In this document: positions 7,872 through 17,926 of the stretch, piece after piece
How positions within the stretch are numbered: the first letter of the stretch is position 1
How the letters are laid out: every line of letters starts with the position of its first letter
Notes under the pieces: model-generated
The model's input: only the letters and a program-made list of their open reading frames with translations
Told to the model about the DNA's origin: nothing
Databases searched by the model: none
DNA from: Dokdonella immobilis
GTDB taxonomy: Bacteria > Pseudomonadota > Gammaproteobacteria > Xanthomonadales > Rhodanobacteraceae
Direction of reading: 5' to 3'
Assembly: GCF_900115085.1 (NCBI RefSeq)
Contig: NZ_FOVF01000031.1
Span: 1-56,584 of the forward strand
DNA length: 56,584 nt
Position numbers and translations under genes: made by a program

Positions 7872-8648
7872 TCACCGATCGACGAAGGCGCGCTCGATCA
7901 CGTAGTCCCCCGGGACGCCGATCCGTGGCGAAACCTCGAAGCCGCGCGTATCGAGCAGTGCACTGAGTGATTTCAGCATGGCCGGGCTGCCGCAGATCAT
8001 GACCCGGTCGGTGGCGCTGTCGAGCGGCGGCAAGCCGACATCGAGGCCAAGCTTGCCGCTGGCCAGCAACGCGTCGATGCGGCCCTGGTTGCGGAACGCC
8101 TCGCGAGTCACGGTCGGATAGTAGAGAAACTTCTGTCGAACGCTCTCGCCGAAATACTCATTCGCTGGCAGGATCCTCTCGAACGTGTCGCGATAGGCAA
8201 GGTCGTCCACATGACGCACGCCGTGGGCGAGCACGACCTTGTCGAAGCGCTCCCAGGTTTCGGGGTCGCCGAGGATGGCCAGGAACGGCGCGAGGCCGGT
8301 GCCGGTGGCGAGCAGGTAGAGATGGCGCCCCGGCTTCAGGTCATTGAGCAACAGGGTCCCGGTCGGCTTGCTTCCGATCAGGATCTCATCACCGAACTTC
8401 AGATGCTGCAGGCGCGAGGTCAACGGGCCATCCGGCACCTTGATACTGAAGAACTCGAGGTGCTCTTCGTAGTTCGCACTGGCGATACTGTAGGCGCGCA
8501 GCAGCGGTCGCCCATCGACCGGCAGGCCAATCATGATGAACTGACCGTTCTCGAAGCGCAGTCCGGCATCACGCGTGGTCGTGAAGCTGAAGAGAAATTC
8601 GTTCCAGTGTCGAACACTGAGCACTCGTTCGGTGTTGAAAGCGGCCAC
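7872..8648 (-). CDS. fpr: Ferredoxin--NADP+ reductase
   Basis: The 258-residue flavoenzyme moves electrons between NADPH and ferredoxin or flavodoxin. It shows the FAD-binding RAYSIAS motif, the NADP-binding GTGLAPF loop, MICGSPAML, and the C-terminal YVIERAFVD segment of bacterial-type Fpr. I choose GTG at 8648, not the upstream ATG at 8696. The protein then starts VAAFNTERVLSVRHWN like other family members, and GGTGA sits six bases upstream of the GTG. It is on its own between the nuclease (convergent) and tkt (same strand, 193 bp upstream). Confidence 0.92.
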   Translation of the reverse strand: MAAFNTERVLSVRHWNEFLFSFTTTRDAGLRFENGQFIMIGLPVDGRPLLRAYSIASANYEEHLEFFSIKVPDGPLTSRLQHLKFGDEILIGSKPTGTLLLNDLKPGRHLYLLATGTGLAPFLAILGDPETWERFDKVVLAHGVRHVDDLAYRDTFERILPANEYFGESVRQKFLYYPTVTREAFRNQGRIDALLASGKLGLDVGLPPLDSATDRVMICGSPAMLKSLSALLDTRGFEVSPRIGVPGDYVIERAFVDR

Positions 8649-8841
8649 GCAGTCACCTGTCGGAAAATGCGGGTGCGACGAGGCGCACCGCTGCAATGGG
8701 CGAATGATCGGTCACGCCGATACGTTCGCGCTTGACTGGAATCAAGCCGCGCCGTCGCAGCCGCACGGGCGCGCAACTGGGACATCCCCGCTGCTTCGGC
8801 GCGACACTGCGCCGCACCGGTCATGCCAACCGCGGCCAGCC

Positions 8842-10839
8842 TCAGGCCAGCGCCTTGACCCGCTCGACGACCTCTTCCGCGGTGATCCCGAAGTGCTGGT
8901 ACAGCGCTTCTGCGGGTGCCGAAGCACCGAAGGAATCCAGTCCGATCACGTCGCCATCGAGGCCGACGTACTTGCGCCAGAAATCGGTGATGCCGGCCTC
9001 CACGGCGACACGACGACGGCACCACGACGGCAGCACGCCCTCACGGTATTCGACCGGCTGCGCATCGAACACGCTCGTGCACGGCATCGAGACGACGCGT
9101 GCGCCGACCCCCTGGTCGGCCAGCATGCGCATGGCCTGCATGGCGATTTCGACTTCGGAACCCGTGGCCATCAGGATCACGTCGAATTTCGCGCTCGGCG
9201 GATCGGACAGGACATAGGCGCCACGCGCGATGCTGCCGACTTGCACGGCATCACGCGGCTGGTGAACCAGGGTCTGGCGCGAGAAAACCAGGCAGGAAGG
9301 TCCGTTGCTGCGTTCGATCGCGCGCTTCCAGGCGACCGCCGATTCGACTGCATCGCAGGGTCGCCAGACATCGTTGTTCGGGATGTAGCGCAGGCTGGCC
9401 AGGTGCTCGACCGGCTGATGGGTCGGGCCGTCTTCGCCGAGGCCGATCGAATCATGCGTGTAGACGTGGATCGCGCGGGTCGGAATCAGCGCGCTCATGC
9501 GCACCGCATTGCGCGCATAGTCGGAAAACACGAGGAAGGTCGCGTCATACGGAATGAAGCCGCCGTGCAGGGCCAGGCCGTTGGCGATCGCACTCATGCC
9601 GAATTCGCGCACACCGTAGTGGATGTAGTTGGCCGAGGCGTCGTTCGAATTGACGTCCCTGGATCCTTTCCAGATCGTCAGGTTGGACCCGGCCAGATCG
9701 GCCGAACCTCCGATCAGCTCAGGCAGCAGCGGACCGAAGGCATCGAGCGCCATCTGCGAGGCCTTGCGCGACGCGACGGCCGGACCTTCGGCCTGTAGGC
9801 CGGCAATCCAGGCTTCGGCATGTGCGGCAAATTCCTCGGGCAGCGTGCCGGCCTGGCGCCGCTCGAATTCACTGGCCAATGCCGGTTGCGCCTCGCGATA
9901 GCGCGCGAACAGTGCATTCCAGGCCGACTCGCGCCTGGCGCCTTCGTCCTTGGCATTCCAGGCAGCATAGATCTCGTCGGGAATGACGAAGGCATCGTGG
10001 TTCCAGCCGAGCCGGGCACGCGCCGCGGCGACTTCGTCCTTGCCCAGCGGTGAGCCATGCGAGGATTCCTTGCCCTGCTTGTTCGGCGCACCGAAACCGA
10101 TCACGGTCTTCGCGCAGATCAGGGTCGGCTTTTTCGACTGGGCCAGGGCGGCCTCGAAGGCCTGCTTCACGGCCACGGGATCGTGACCATCGACAGCGCG
10201 GATCACGTTCCAGCCATAGGCTTCGAAGCGCGCTGGCGTATCGTCGGTGAACCAGCCTTCGACTTCGCCGTCGATCGAGATGCCATTGTCATCCCAGACC
10301 GCAACCAGCTTGCCGAGGCCGAACGTACCGGCCAGCGATGCCGCTTCGTGGGAAATGCCTTCCATCAGACACCCATCGCCGAGGAAGACAAAGGTGTTGT
10401 GGTCGACGATCTCGAAACCGTCGCGGTTGAAGCGCGCGGCCAGCACCTTTTCCGCGAGCGCCATGCCGACCGCATTGGCCAGTCCCTGGCCGAGCGGTCC
10501 GGTGGTCGTCTCGACGCCGGGCGTCTCGCTCGCCTCCGGGTGCCCGGCGGTCTTCGAATGGAGTTGTCGGAAGTGCTTGAGTTCGTCCATCGGCAAGGCG
10601 TAGCCGCTCAGGTGCAGCAGCGCGTAGAGCAGCATCGAGCCGTGCCCGTTGGACAGCACGAAGCGATCGCGATTGGACCACTTCGGATTGCCCGGGTTGT
10701 GCCTGAGGAAATCGTTCCAGAGCACTTCAGCGATGTCGGCCATGCCCATCGGCATGCCCGGATGACCGGATTTGGCGGCTTCAACCGCATCCATGGCCAG
10801 CGCGCGGATCGCGTTGGCGAGTTCTTTACGGCTCGACAT
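8842..10839 (-). CDS. tkt: Transketolase
   Basis: The 665-residue thiamine-diphosphate enzyme transfers two-carbon units in the pentose phosphate pathway. In order it shows the N-terminal pyrophosphate domain with [23 protein letters not shown] and the ThDP motif [13 protein letters not shown]. The pyrimidine domain has [13 protein letters not shown] and [17 protein letters not shown], and a C-terminal transketolase domain follows. The length matches TktA of E. coli. ATG at 10839 is used because the upstream extension has no family similarity. It is likely monocistronic. Confidence 0.97.
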   Translation of the reverse strand: MSSRKELANAIRALAMDAVEAAKSGHPGMPMGMADIAEVLWNDFLRHNPGNPKWSNRDRFVLSNGHGSMLLYALLHLSGYALPMDELKHFRQLHSKTAGHPEASETPGVETTTGPLGQGLANAVGMALAEKVLAARFNRDGFEIVDHNTFVFLGDGCLMEGISHEAASLAGTFGLGKLVAVWDDNGISIDGEVEGWFTDDTPARFEAYGWNVIRAVDGHDPVAVKQAFEAALAQSKKPTLICAKTVIGFGAPNKQGKESSHGSPLGKDEVAAARARLGWNHDAFVIPDEIYAAWNAKDEGARRESAWNALFARYREAQPALASEFERRQAGTLPEEFAAHAEAWIAGLQAEGPAVASRKASQMALDAFGPLLPELIGGSADLAGSNLTIWKGSRDVNSNDASANYIHYGVREFGMSAIANGLALHGGFIPYDATFLVFSDYARNAVRMSALIPTRAIHVYTHDSIGLGEDGPTHQPVEHLASLRYIPNNDVWRPCDAVESAVAWKRAIERSNGPSCLVFSRQTLVHQPRDAVQVGSIARGAYVLSDPPSAKFDVILMATGSEVEIAMQAMRMLADQGVGARVVSMPCTSVFDAQPVEYREGVLPSWCRRRVAVEAGITDFWRKYVGLDGDVIGLDSFGASAPAEALYQHFGITAEEVVERVKALA

Positions 10840-11238
10840 GTTTCGGTCTCGACTCAGTGAAGCGGCCGAACCGGCAGGTGACCGCAAGAGGGCGCGCATT
10901 GTCGCCGATCGACGCCGAATTGTCTTTTCCGCCGGGTCGCCGGCGCCGCTCAATGCGCGCTGACTCCTCCCGCCGCTGGCGGACGGGGTTCAGCACCGAA
11001 CGCCGCCTGGTTCGGACGTCGGCGCCGCAAGTGGCCCGACACCTTGGCAAGACCCGACTTGGCAGGGCAAGCTGAAGAATTACTGAACCGTATGGTTTGG
11101 TATTTCGAGAATGAACCCCAGCTTAGCCGGGCCGGAACCTGAAGGAACGCCGAAGTACCAGGCGCATCCAAGCTCCGACCCCGGAATGTTGCTCCGCAGC
11201 AGCCCGGGCTCTCTCCCCCAAAATGAGTTGAATACGTC
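10840..11238. other. Intergenic region, 399 bp, tkt / outer-membrane barrel
   Basis: This is divergent upstream sequence for tkt and the barrel protein. Around 11085-11110 it becomes AT-richer (TTACTGAACC...GGTTTGGTATTTCG), probably the promoter area of the barrel gene, with AACC-GTAT-GGTT as a weak dyad. I could not assign a convincing -35/-10 pair and see no other gene. Confidence 0.4.
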
Positions 11239-11835
11239 ATGAAAAATTCGCTGTTGGTCCTCGCTGTTGCTGCTGCCGGTCTCGCTTCGCTCCCCGTTGC
11301 GAGTCACGCCGCCGACGACAAGGGTGGATTCTTCGTCAATGGAAGCATCGGCCAGTCCGATCTGAGCAAGGGCGTCTACGACGACACCGACACGGCCTAT
11401 GGCCTCAACCTCGGTTATCGCTGGGCGGTGGCGCCCAATTTCGCCATCGGTGTCGAGGGCGGCTACACCGATCTCGGCAAGTGGTCGCCGAAGGCCAGCG
11501 CGGTCGCGGCCCTGCCGGACGGGTCCTTCCTGCTCGACAGTGAGTTGAAGGGCTGGACCGCGGGCGCCAACGCGCACCTGAACCTGACCGACAACTGGTA
11601 CCTCAGCGGCCGTGCCGGCCTGTTCCGCGCCGACATCAAGGGTGACTCTCTGGTCGCCGGCGTGCCGGTCGGCGTCGATGAAACCAGCACCAAATGGTAT
11701 GCCGGCGCCGGCGTCGGCTACGACTTCAGCGACCGCTTCGGTGTCGGTCTCAACTACGACTATTACAAGGCGGACAAGAACGGGCTGAAACTCGACCCGG
11801 GCATGCTCTCGGTCAGCGCCGAAGCGCGATTCTGA
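11239..11835 (+). CDS. Outer-membrane beta-barrel protein, OmpA/OmpX-like 8-strand barrel
   Basis: The 198-residue protein has a signal peptide (cleavage after SHA, residue 24) followed by alternating hydrophobic strands with aromatic girdles (GGFFVNGSIGQ, AYGLNLGYRW, FAIGVEGGYTDLG, KWYAGAGVGYDF, FGVGLNYDYYKAD). It ends in SAEARF, whose terminal Phe is the usual C-terminal signal for BAM-dependent insertion. The size fits an eight-stranded barrel. There is no peptidoglycan-binding OmpA C-domain. The role could be structural or adhesive; the substrate is unknown. It is monocistronic with a terminator downstream. Confidence 0.87.
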   Translation: MKNSLLVLAVAAAGLASLPVASHAADDKGGFFVNGSIGQSDLSKGVYDDTDTAYGLNLGYRWAVAPNFAIGVEGGYTDLGKWSPKASAVAALPDGSFLLDSELKGWTAGANAHLNLTDNWYLSGRAGLFRADIKGDSLVAGVPVGVDETSTKWYAGAGVGYDFSDRFGVGLNYDYYKADKNGLKLDPGMLSVSAEARF

Positions 11836-11905
11836 TCGTGTCGCCGTTTCGGGCCCGACCGAGGCCCGAAACACTTCCAGCCACAGGGCAGGGAAGCCAC
11901 TCCGG

Positions 11906-11931
11906 ACCGGCCTGGCAACAGGCCGGTTTCT
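11906..11931 (+). terminator. Rho-independent terminator after the barrel gene
   Basis: A 9-bp stem (ACCGGCCTG / CAGGCCGGT) closes on a GCAA tetraloop and is followed by TTCTC. A second hairpin (GTTTCGGGCC / GGCCCGAAAC, 11846-11872) lies just after the stop but has no T-run. Both lie in the 133 bp between this gene and the converging kinase gene. Confidence 0.7.
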
Positions 11932-11968
11932 CATGCTCGTGAACCCAAACCGAAGGCTGGCGTTGCGG

Positions 11969-14764
11969 CTATTCGTCCCGGCCCGGGGCCCGGGCCAGTT
12001 CGGCGTGTAGCGGCGAACGCGGGGAAAACGCCGGAGCGAGATCGGCGATCGAGTTGACGATGGCACGAGCCTGCTGGTGTTCGCCGCTGCGCGACAGCTG
12101 GCGTGCATAGGCCAGGCCGTACTCGAGGCTCAGCGGATGATGCTCACCCCAGGCGCGCCGGATCGCTTCCCAAGCTTGACGTGAGGCTTCGAGCGCCTTG
12201 TCTGCGTCGCCGCGCTGCTCGGCGATGCGGGCCGCCAGCGCATGGCGCCGGGCCAGGAACGTGTCGCCCAGTTCGACCGGTGATGCGACCACCTTTGAAA
12301 AGAGTTCGCTTGCGTCGTCGAGCGCGTGGGAATCGAGCAATCTTTCGACTTCGAGCATTTCGACCTTGACTACGTTGCGATGGTCCGCTCCGTAGCGCTT
12401 GCGGTAGCTCGAGAGCGCCTTGTCGGCAAGCTCGTGCGCCTCCTCCAATCTGCCCATCTTGAGCAGTAGTCGGGCCAGGTTGTATTCCGCACTCGCGATC
12501 AAAGGGCTGTCCGGGTCCTGACCCGAGCGGCGCAATTCCAGCGAGCGTCGATACATCGGCTCGGCCGCCGCATAGTCGCCCATGTCCTCGTAGGCCGAAG
12601 CGAGGTTGTTCAGCGGAATCGCGAATGCCGCGCCGGTGTCGCCGCCCAGCTCGCGGCGAATATCCATGGAAGCCTGGTATTCCGCCGCCGCTTCGGAAAA
12701 ACGGCCCATGTCATGCAGGGTATATCCCAGCTCGTTATGCGCCCCGGCCAGCAATTCGCTGCGCTCCCCATAGAGCTCGCGACTGAGCGCAAGATCCTTG
12801 CGCTGGATATCAACGGCACGCTCGCGCTGGCCATCCTTGCGCAAGGCCTTGGCGTAGTCCGCCAGGGAGGTCTCGTAATCGGGGTTGCGATCCCCCTCGA
12901 GCTTCTTCTTGATGGCCAATGCGCGCTCGAAATAGTCGATCGCCTTGCCCAGATCGCTACCGCGCGAGGTTTCGACGAGCCCGAGATTGTGCAGCACGCT
13001 CGCGACCGCACGCGACTCCTTGCCGGCCAGGCGCTCGCGAATGCGCAGTGAGTGCAGGAGCAGGGCTTCCGCTTCATCGAACCGGTCTTCGGATTCGTGC
13101 ACGATGCCAAGCGTGTTCAGGGCATCGGCGATCGGCAGCGACTCGGGTTCCGCGTACCGTTCACGCAGGCGCAAGGCCTCGCTGGCCACCTGCTCGGCCT
13201 TGCTCGCCGGATAGTTGTTGTTGCTGTAGACGACGGCGAGCGCGCTCAGCGCGTCGGCCGCGGCAAGCGGCTGGTCGACACGCGGGTCGAGATAGAGGCT
13301 GGCCGCCCGATCGAGCAGGTCGACGGCACGCGCGGATTCACCGATGTAGCGATAGGCGGTGCCGAGCACGGCCAGCATTTTGGCTTTCACCGCAGGCGTA
13401 TCGGACAGCTCGCCCTCGATGCGCTCGGCGCCCTGGTCAAGCACCTCGCGCGCGGTCAGCGTGCGCTTCTGGCTCAGGTTCGGATTCGACACATTGAACA
13501 CCGAAACGAGGAACTCGCTGACCCGCTCGGCCGTATGCGCCTGGGTGATCGCCTCGCGTTCGGCGCTCAGCGCCCGGTCCCGCTCGCGCGCGAGCTGCCA
13601 GGTGAATGTGCCGGCGACGAGCAGCAGCAAGGCAGCGGCGGCGAAAACGGGCCAGCGCCGGCGCAGCAGGCGACCGAGGCGATAGCCTGCGCCCTGCCTG
13701 CGTGCGCTGATCGGTCGGAAATCGAGATGTCGCTGCAGGTCGGCGGCCAGCGACTCCGCCGATTCGTAGCGCTCTCGCGGATCCGCGGCCGTCGCTCGCT
13801 GCACGATCGCATCGAGGTCGCCCCGCAGGCGGGCAACCCAGGGCATCGCTTCGGCCAGTTCGCTCGGCTTTACCGCGGACTGGCCGAGCAGGGTAATGGT
13901 GTGGTCATCGGCGTCGAGGCGGGCGCGACGGCCGGCCAGCAATTCGAACAGGATCAGGCCCAGCGAGAAGACGTCGCTGGCCGTGGTCACCGGCTCTCCG
14001 CGCAGCTGCTCGGGGCTGGCATACAAGGGAGTGACCCAGGAACTGGCGGACTTCAGCTCGCGCGGGCCGGCCTGCTGGTCGAGTGCACGTGCGATACCGA
14101 AATCGAGCAGTACAGGATTTCCATCGGCACGCACGAGGATGTTCGATGGTTTCAGGTCACAGTGCACGATCAGGCGCTGGTGTGCGTACTGGACGGCCGA
14201 ACACACCTTCTGGAACAGGCGCAGGCGCGAATCGAGGCCGAGCGAATGCGCGGCGCAGTATTGTTCGATCGGTTCGCCCTCGACGTATTCCATCGCCAGG
14301 TAGGGCTGCCCGCCTGGCGTCGCGCCGCCATCGAGCAGGCGGGCGATATTGGGATGCTGCAGATTGGCGAGGATCTGCCGCTCGCGGGCGAAATGGACGA
14401 AGGTTTCGGCATCCGGGATGCCGCGGATCAGCTTGATCGCGACACGCTGGTCGAAGTGTCCATCGCTGCGTTCGGCGAGGTAGACCGCGCCCATGCCGCC
14501 GCTGCCGATCTCCTCGAGAAGGCGCCAGGCGCCGAGCGTGTCGCCCTCGCCCAGCTCGGCACCCGTACCGGTGGCGCCGCGGGCAGCGGGACTCGCTCCG
14601 AGAGCCGAGGTTTCCGCATCGCCGAGCAGGAGGGCCTCGATTTCGGCGATCAGCACTGAGTCGGCTCCGAGCTCGACCATGCGCGGCCGGCGATCGACCT
14701 CCGACAGCCGGCGCACTTCGGAAAATATCCGCTGAATCAGTGCTTCACGGCCGGAGTCATTCAT
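11969..14764 (-). CDS. Membrane serine/threonine protein kinase with C-terminal TPR domain
   Basis: The 931-residue protein has a short helical N-region, then a Hanks-type kinase domain (about 80-350): glycine loop IGSGGMGAVY (87-96), Lys111, catalytic loop VHCDLKPSNIL with HCD at 201-203, DFG at 221-223, and the APE-equivalent SPE. A single membrane helix spans 371-391, and residues 400-931 hold many tetratricopeptide repeats. The orientation would place the kinase in the cytoplasm and the TPR part in the periplasm. The usual Arg of HRD is Cys, making it a non-RD kinase, while the catalytic Asp and DFG are kept. ATG 14764 avoids overlap with the upstream symporter gene (25 bp away), with which it may be co-transcribed. 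The substrate is unknown. Confidence 0.9.
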   Translation of the reverse strand: MNDSGREALIQRIFSEVRRLSEVDRRPRMVELGADSVLIAEIEALLLGDAETSALGASPAARGATGTGAELGEGDTLGAWRLLEEIGSGGMGAVYLAERSDGHFDQRVAIKLIRGIPDAETFVHFARERQILANLQHPNIARLLDGGATPGGQPYLAMEYVEGEPIEQYCAAHSLGLDSRLRLFQKVCSAVQYAHQRLIVHCDLKPSNILVRADGNPVLLDFGIARALDQQAGPRELKSASSWVTPLYASPEQLRGEPVTTASDVFSLGLILFELLAGRRARLDADDHTITLLGQSAVKPSELAEAMPWVARLRGDLDAIVQRATAADPRERYESAESLAADLQRHLDFRPISARRQGAGYRLGRLLRRRWPVFAAAALLLLVAGTFTWQLARERDRALSAEREAITQAHTAERVSEFLVSVFNVSNPNLSQKRTLTAREVLDQGAERIEGELSDTPAVKAKMLAVLGTAYRYIGESARAVDLLDRAASLYLDPRVDQPLAAADALSALAVVYSNNNYPASKAEQVASEALRLRERYAEPESLPIADALNTLGIVHESEDRFDEAEALLLHSLRIRERLAGKESRAVASVLHNLGLVETSRGSDLGKAIDYFERALAIKKKLEGDRNPDYETSLADYAKALRKDGQRERAVDIQRKDLALSRELYGERSELLAGAHNELGYTLHDMGRFSEAAAEYQASMDIRRELGGDTGAAFAIPLNNLASAYEDMGDYAAAEPMYRRSLELRRSGQDPDSPLIASAEYNLARLLLKMGRLEEAHELADKALSSYRKRYGADHRNVVKVEMLEVERLLDSHALDDASELFSKVVASPVELGDTFLARRHALAARIAEQRGDADKALEASRQAWEAIRRAWGEHHPLSLEYGLAYARQLSRSGEHQQARAIVNSIADLAPAFSPRSPLHAELARAPGRDE

Positions 14765-14789
14765 CGTTGGCAGGACGGCTCCGGGCTTG

Positions 14790-16085
14790 TCACGAAACCG
14801 CTTTCGGCTCGCCAATGTCTTCAACACCGTTGGAGACGACGACGGCAGCAGCCAGATCGCCGGTCACGTTGAGCGTGGTCCGGCACATGTCGAGGAAACG
14901 GTCGACACCGAGGATCAGGCCGATACCCTCGGGCGGCACACCGACCATACCGCAGATCATTGCAATGACCGGCAGCGAGCCGGCCGGAACGCCGGCCGTG
15001 CCGATGCCGCCGAGAATGCAGACCAGCATCACCACGACCTGCTGGGTCAGGCTGAGGTCGACATTGAAGAACTGGGCGAGGAACAGAACCGTGACGCCCT
15101 CGAACAGGGCCGTGCCGTTCTGGTTGGCGGTCGCACCAATGGTCAGGACGAAGCGGGAAATGCGCTTCGGCAGCTTGAGCTCTTCCTCGGCCACCATCAA
15201 TGCGGTGGGCAGCGTGGCGTTGCTCGAAGCGGTCGAGAAGGCCATGACGATCGCTTCCTGCGATCCACGGAAGAACTTCACCGGCGACATGCCACCGAGC
15301 CAGCGCACGCTGAGCGAATAGACGACGAAGAAATGGATCGCCATGGCGAGCAGGGCGACGCCGACATAGCCGGCCAGCTTGGACAGGAGGTCCCAGCCGA
15401 ACACCGCGGCCAGGTTGAAGACCAGGCAAGCCACTGCGTACGGCGCGAAGCGGATGACCAGGTGGATCAGCGACATCGAAATCTCGAAGACGCCCTCGAT
15501 GACTTCCTTGGTCTTCACGGCCAGCGGCGACCGGGTCAGGACGATGCCGACACCGAACATGAGGGCAAAGAACATGACCGCGAGGATGTCGTTGTCGGCG
15601 GCGGCCCGGATCACATTGGTCGGCACGATGTTGAGGACGAGGTCGATGCCCGATCCCTGCAACGCGCCACTCGCGGCGATCTTCTGCGCGTTCTCGCTGG
15701 CATCGCTGAGCAACTGGCGGGCGACCTCGGGATCGACGCCGGCGCCCGGATGGAACAGGTTGACCAGGGTGATGCCGATGACGACCGCGATCGAGGAAAC
15801 GACCACGGTATAACCAAGGGTCTTCCAGCCGACCCGACCGAGCGAGCGGATATCCCCCATTTCCGCCACGCCGACGACCAGGGCGGAAAACAGCAGCGGA
15901 ATGACCAGCATGAACAACAGGCGCAGGAAGACCTTGCCGACCGGCTGGGTGATCCAGGTCATCAGCCCCTGCACCCAAGCGGTTTCACCGCCGATGAAAC
16001 GATGCACGATAAGCCCGGCCACAAGGCCGAACACGAAGCCGATCAGCATCTTGGTGTGCAAGGCCATCGCTGGACGCGGACTCAT
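14790..16085 (-). CDS. Dicarboxylate/amino acid:cation symporter (DAACS family)
   Basis: The 431-residue inner-membrane protein shows the DAACS (SLC1-like) architecture: eight helices plus two re-entrant hairpins. Family blocks visible are the serine-rich STASSNATLPT hairpin, ATANQNGTALFEG in helix 7, and the DRFLDMCRTTLNVTGD segment of helix 8 that binds the substrate amino or carboxyl group. It would import C4-dicarboxylates or acidic amino acids with H+ or Na+; the exact substrate cannot be read from sequence. ATG at 16067 is an alternative start. The kinase gene follows 25 bp downstream. Confidence 0.92.
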   Translation of the reverse strand: MSPRPAMALHTKMLIGFVFGLVAGLIVHRFIGGETAWVQGLMTWITQPVGKVFLRLLFMLVIPLLFSALVVGVAEMGDIRSLGRVGWKTLGYTVVVSSIAVVIGITLVNLFHPGAGVDPEVARQLLSDASENAQKIAASGALQGSGIDLVLNIVPTNVIRAAADNDILAVMFFALMFGVGIVLTRSPLAVKTKEVIEGVFEISMSLIHLVIRFAPYAVACLVFNLAAVFGWDLLSKLAGYVGVALLAMAIHFFVVYSLSVRWLGGMSPVKFFRGSQEAIVMAFSTASSNATLPTALMVAEEELKLPKRISRFVLTIGATANQNGTALFEGVTVLFLAQFFNVDLSLTQQVVVMLVCILGGIGTAGVPAGSLPVIAMICGMVGVPPEGIGLILGVDRFLDMCRTTLNVTGDLAAAVVVSNGVEDIGEPKAVS

Positions 16086-16228
16086 GCCGATCGACCCCTG
16101 GTTGCCACGCGGAGTGTCATCGAGGCTGATCGGGAAAGGCTCATGCGCGGCACGCTCCGGAATGCGGATGGTCCCCTAGTGTGCCGCATGCCCGGGCAGG
16201 GTGAAACCGCGGCCCACGGCGCCTGCGC

Positions 16229-17926
16229 TCAGCGCCGGTCCGGATAGAGCGGCGGCAATGCCTCCGAACGGGCCGCGTCCGGCTGCGCCTTGTCCCACGC
16301 AAATCCACCGCGCAGGGAGCGGCTCAGGCGGGCACCGAGGCCTTCCGAGCTGGCACCCGCGTAACGCATGCGGACCAGTTCTTCCAGCGCATCCCGTTGC
16401 CCCTCATCGGTGAGTTGGGCGATGAGCTCGCCGATATTGCGCACGCCCGGTCGTTCGCTCTTCGCCCACGCGACCAGAGCGCGCTCGGCGCCCACCAGAT
16501 CGCCCATTGCGCAGGCGCGCATGAACGTGCTGCGCGAAGGCACCTGCTTGGACGCCGCTGGTCCGGTGCTCGAGCCGGTGTCGGCATGTCGTGACTTGTA
16601 CCAAAGGACCAGCGTGATCAGCCAGGCCATGGCGAGGACAGCGGAAATCCCGCGCCAGGTTCGCGCCGCCGCACCGGTGTCGGCGGCAGGATAGACAACC
16701 GTGGCGGGGGCCGCGGATTCCACCGCAGGTGCCGATGTCGACGCGGAATCGGCCGGCGAAGGAGCGCTTGCCGACGTGGCCGCGGGCAGGACGTCGATCT
16801 CGTGTGTCGGCAGCACGGTCCGTTCGATCTGCTCCTTCGCCGTATTCCACCAGACCACCGCCACCTCCGGCAGGACCAGCTTTCCGGCTTTGGTCGGCAC
16901 GATCGCGAACTTGCGCGTGCGCTCTCCGTAGATCCAGTTGCCATCGTCCCGGGTCCGGGTGTCGGGTTTGTCCGGGTAGATTTCGGTACCGGCGGGCTTC
17001 TCCTCCAGTTCCAGTTCCGGGAGTTGCTCGAAGCCGAGGCCTTGTGCGCGCAGTCGGATGGTCCGCGTGAGCGGCTCGCCGACCGTGGCCTGGCTCGGCA
17101 ATGGCGTTTCTTCGGTCAGGCTGAGCGACGCGGCGGGCAACCACGGCTGGCTGCCCCAGCTGGCGGGCTTGGCGCGCACCTCGAGCTGGATCGCATCGGA
17201 GCGGGCACTGACCGTGCGGCCACGGCGAAAGAACCCGATCGGATCGGAATTGTCGACCGCACTGCCGCGAAAGACCAGGGCGGGGACTTCCAGCGATCCG
17301 CTCTGCTCGGGGGTCAGCGCATAGTTGCGCTCGAGCACCTGGTAGCGGCTGCCACCGACGGTCGCGACATAGCGCTTGTCGCGACCGAGCTTCTGCACGA
17401 CGGCGCCCGAGGTCGCAGGCTCGTCGAGCGAGCCGTCGCTGAGATCAACCGAGAAATACAATTTCGCCGTGTAATGCACCTGTTGCTGGACATACGGCGT
17501 CAGCGGGTCGGCGGTGACTTCGATGAAGACATTGTCGCCGGGCTTGCCCTGCGCGCCGGCCGGTGCCGGCAACACGGTCAGGGTCAGCGGATCGGTCTGA
17601 ACGCCGCCGACCGTGAACGCAGGAATGGTCAGGGTACCGGCGTGCTTGGGTTCGAGGCCGATCGCCCAGACCGTCTTGGCGCTGGTGCTGCCATTGGTCA
17701 TGCTGATCTGCCGGCTGGATTGCGTCCCGAGTGAATTGAAGTCGCCGAGCAGCGCGCTGAAGTCGGGCTCGCCGGCGCTGCTGTCATCGGTCTCGACATT
17801 GAGCGTGACCGTCTCGCCGAGCTGCATGCTGTTGCGATCGAGCCAGGCGCGCGCCGTGGAATCCGCGAACGCATGGGTGGACGAAAGCAGGAGAAGCATC
17901 ACGACCGCCATCCGACGAATGTTCAT
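16229..17926 (-). CDS. batD: BatD-like membrane protein
   Basis: The 565-residue protein has a signal peptide (residues 1-21), several beta-sandwich modules (DSSAGEPDFSALLGDFNSL, GDNVFIEVTADP, NYALTPEQSGSLEVPALVF), a membrane helix at about 424-443 and a cytoplasmic tail. This is the BatD (oxygen tolerance, DUF7939-type tail) organisation. It is the last gene of the MoxR-Bat operon; its ATG overlaps the TGA of the BatB/C gene by four bases. Bat proteins are thought to form a periplasm-facing complex with the VWA proteins; their precise role is unresolved. Confidence 0.88.
   Translation of the reverse strand: MNIRRMAVVMLLLLSSTHAFADSTARAWLDRNSMQLGETVTLNVETDDSSAGEPDFSALLGDFNSLGTQSSRQISMTNGSTSAKTVWAIGLEPKHAGTLTIPAFTVGGVQTDPLTLTVLPAPAGAQGKPGDNVFIEVTADPLTPYVQQQVHYTAKLYFSVDLSDGSLDEPATSGAVVQKLGRDKRYVATVGGSRYQVLERNYALTPEQSGSLEVPALVFRGSAVDNSDPIGFFRRGRTVSARSDAIQLEVRAKPASWGSQPWLPAASLSLTEETPLPSQATVGEPLTRTIRLRAQGLGFEQLPELELEEKPAGTEIYPDKPDTRTRDDGNWIYGERTRKFAIVPTKAGKLVLPEVAVVWWNTAKEQIERTVLPTHEIDVLPAATSASAPSPADSASTSAPAVESAAPATVVYPAADTGAAARTWRGISAVLAMAWLITLVLWYKSRHADTGSSTGPAASKQVPSRSTFMRACAMGDLVGAERALVAWAKSERPGVRNIGELIAQLTDEGQRDALEELVRMRYAGASSEGLGARLSRSLRGGFAWDKAQPDAARSEALPPLYPDRR

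Noticed and set aside
8790-8841. Hairpin CGGCGC / GCGCCG after tkt as terminator
   Set aside because: Short stem with no T-run on the minus strand.
11085-11110. Operator-like dyad AACC-GTAT-GGTT before the barrel gene
   Set aside because: Arms of only four bases and no regulator nearby; not enough to claim an operator.
13052-14659. 535-codon plus-strand frame opposite the kinase
   Set aside because: Antisense frame caused by high GC third positions; the kinase on the other strand has all family motifs.
14787-16247. 486-codon plus-strand frame opposite the symporter
   Set aside because: Charged, low-complexity product (His/Asp/Arg-rich) mirroring membrane helices; the symporter is real.
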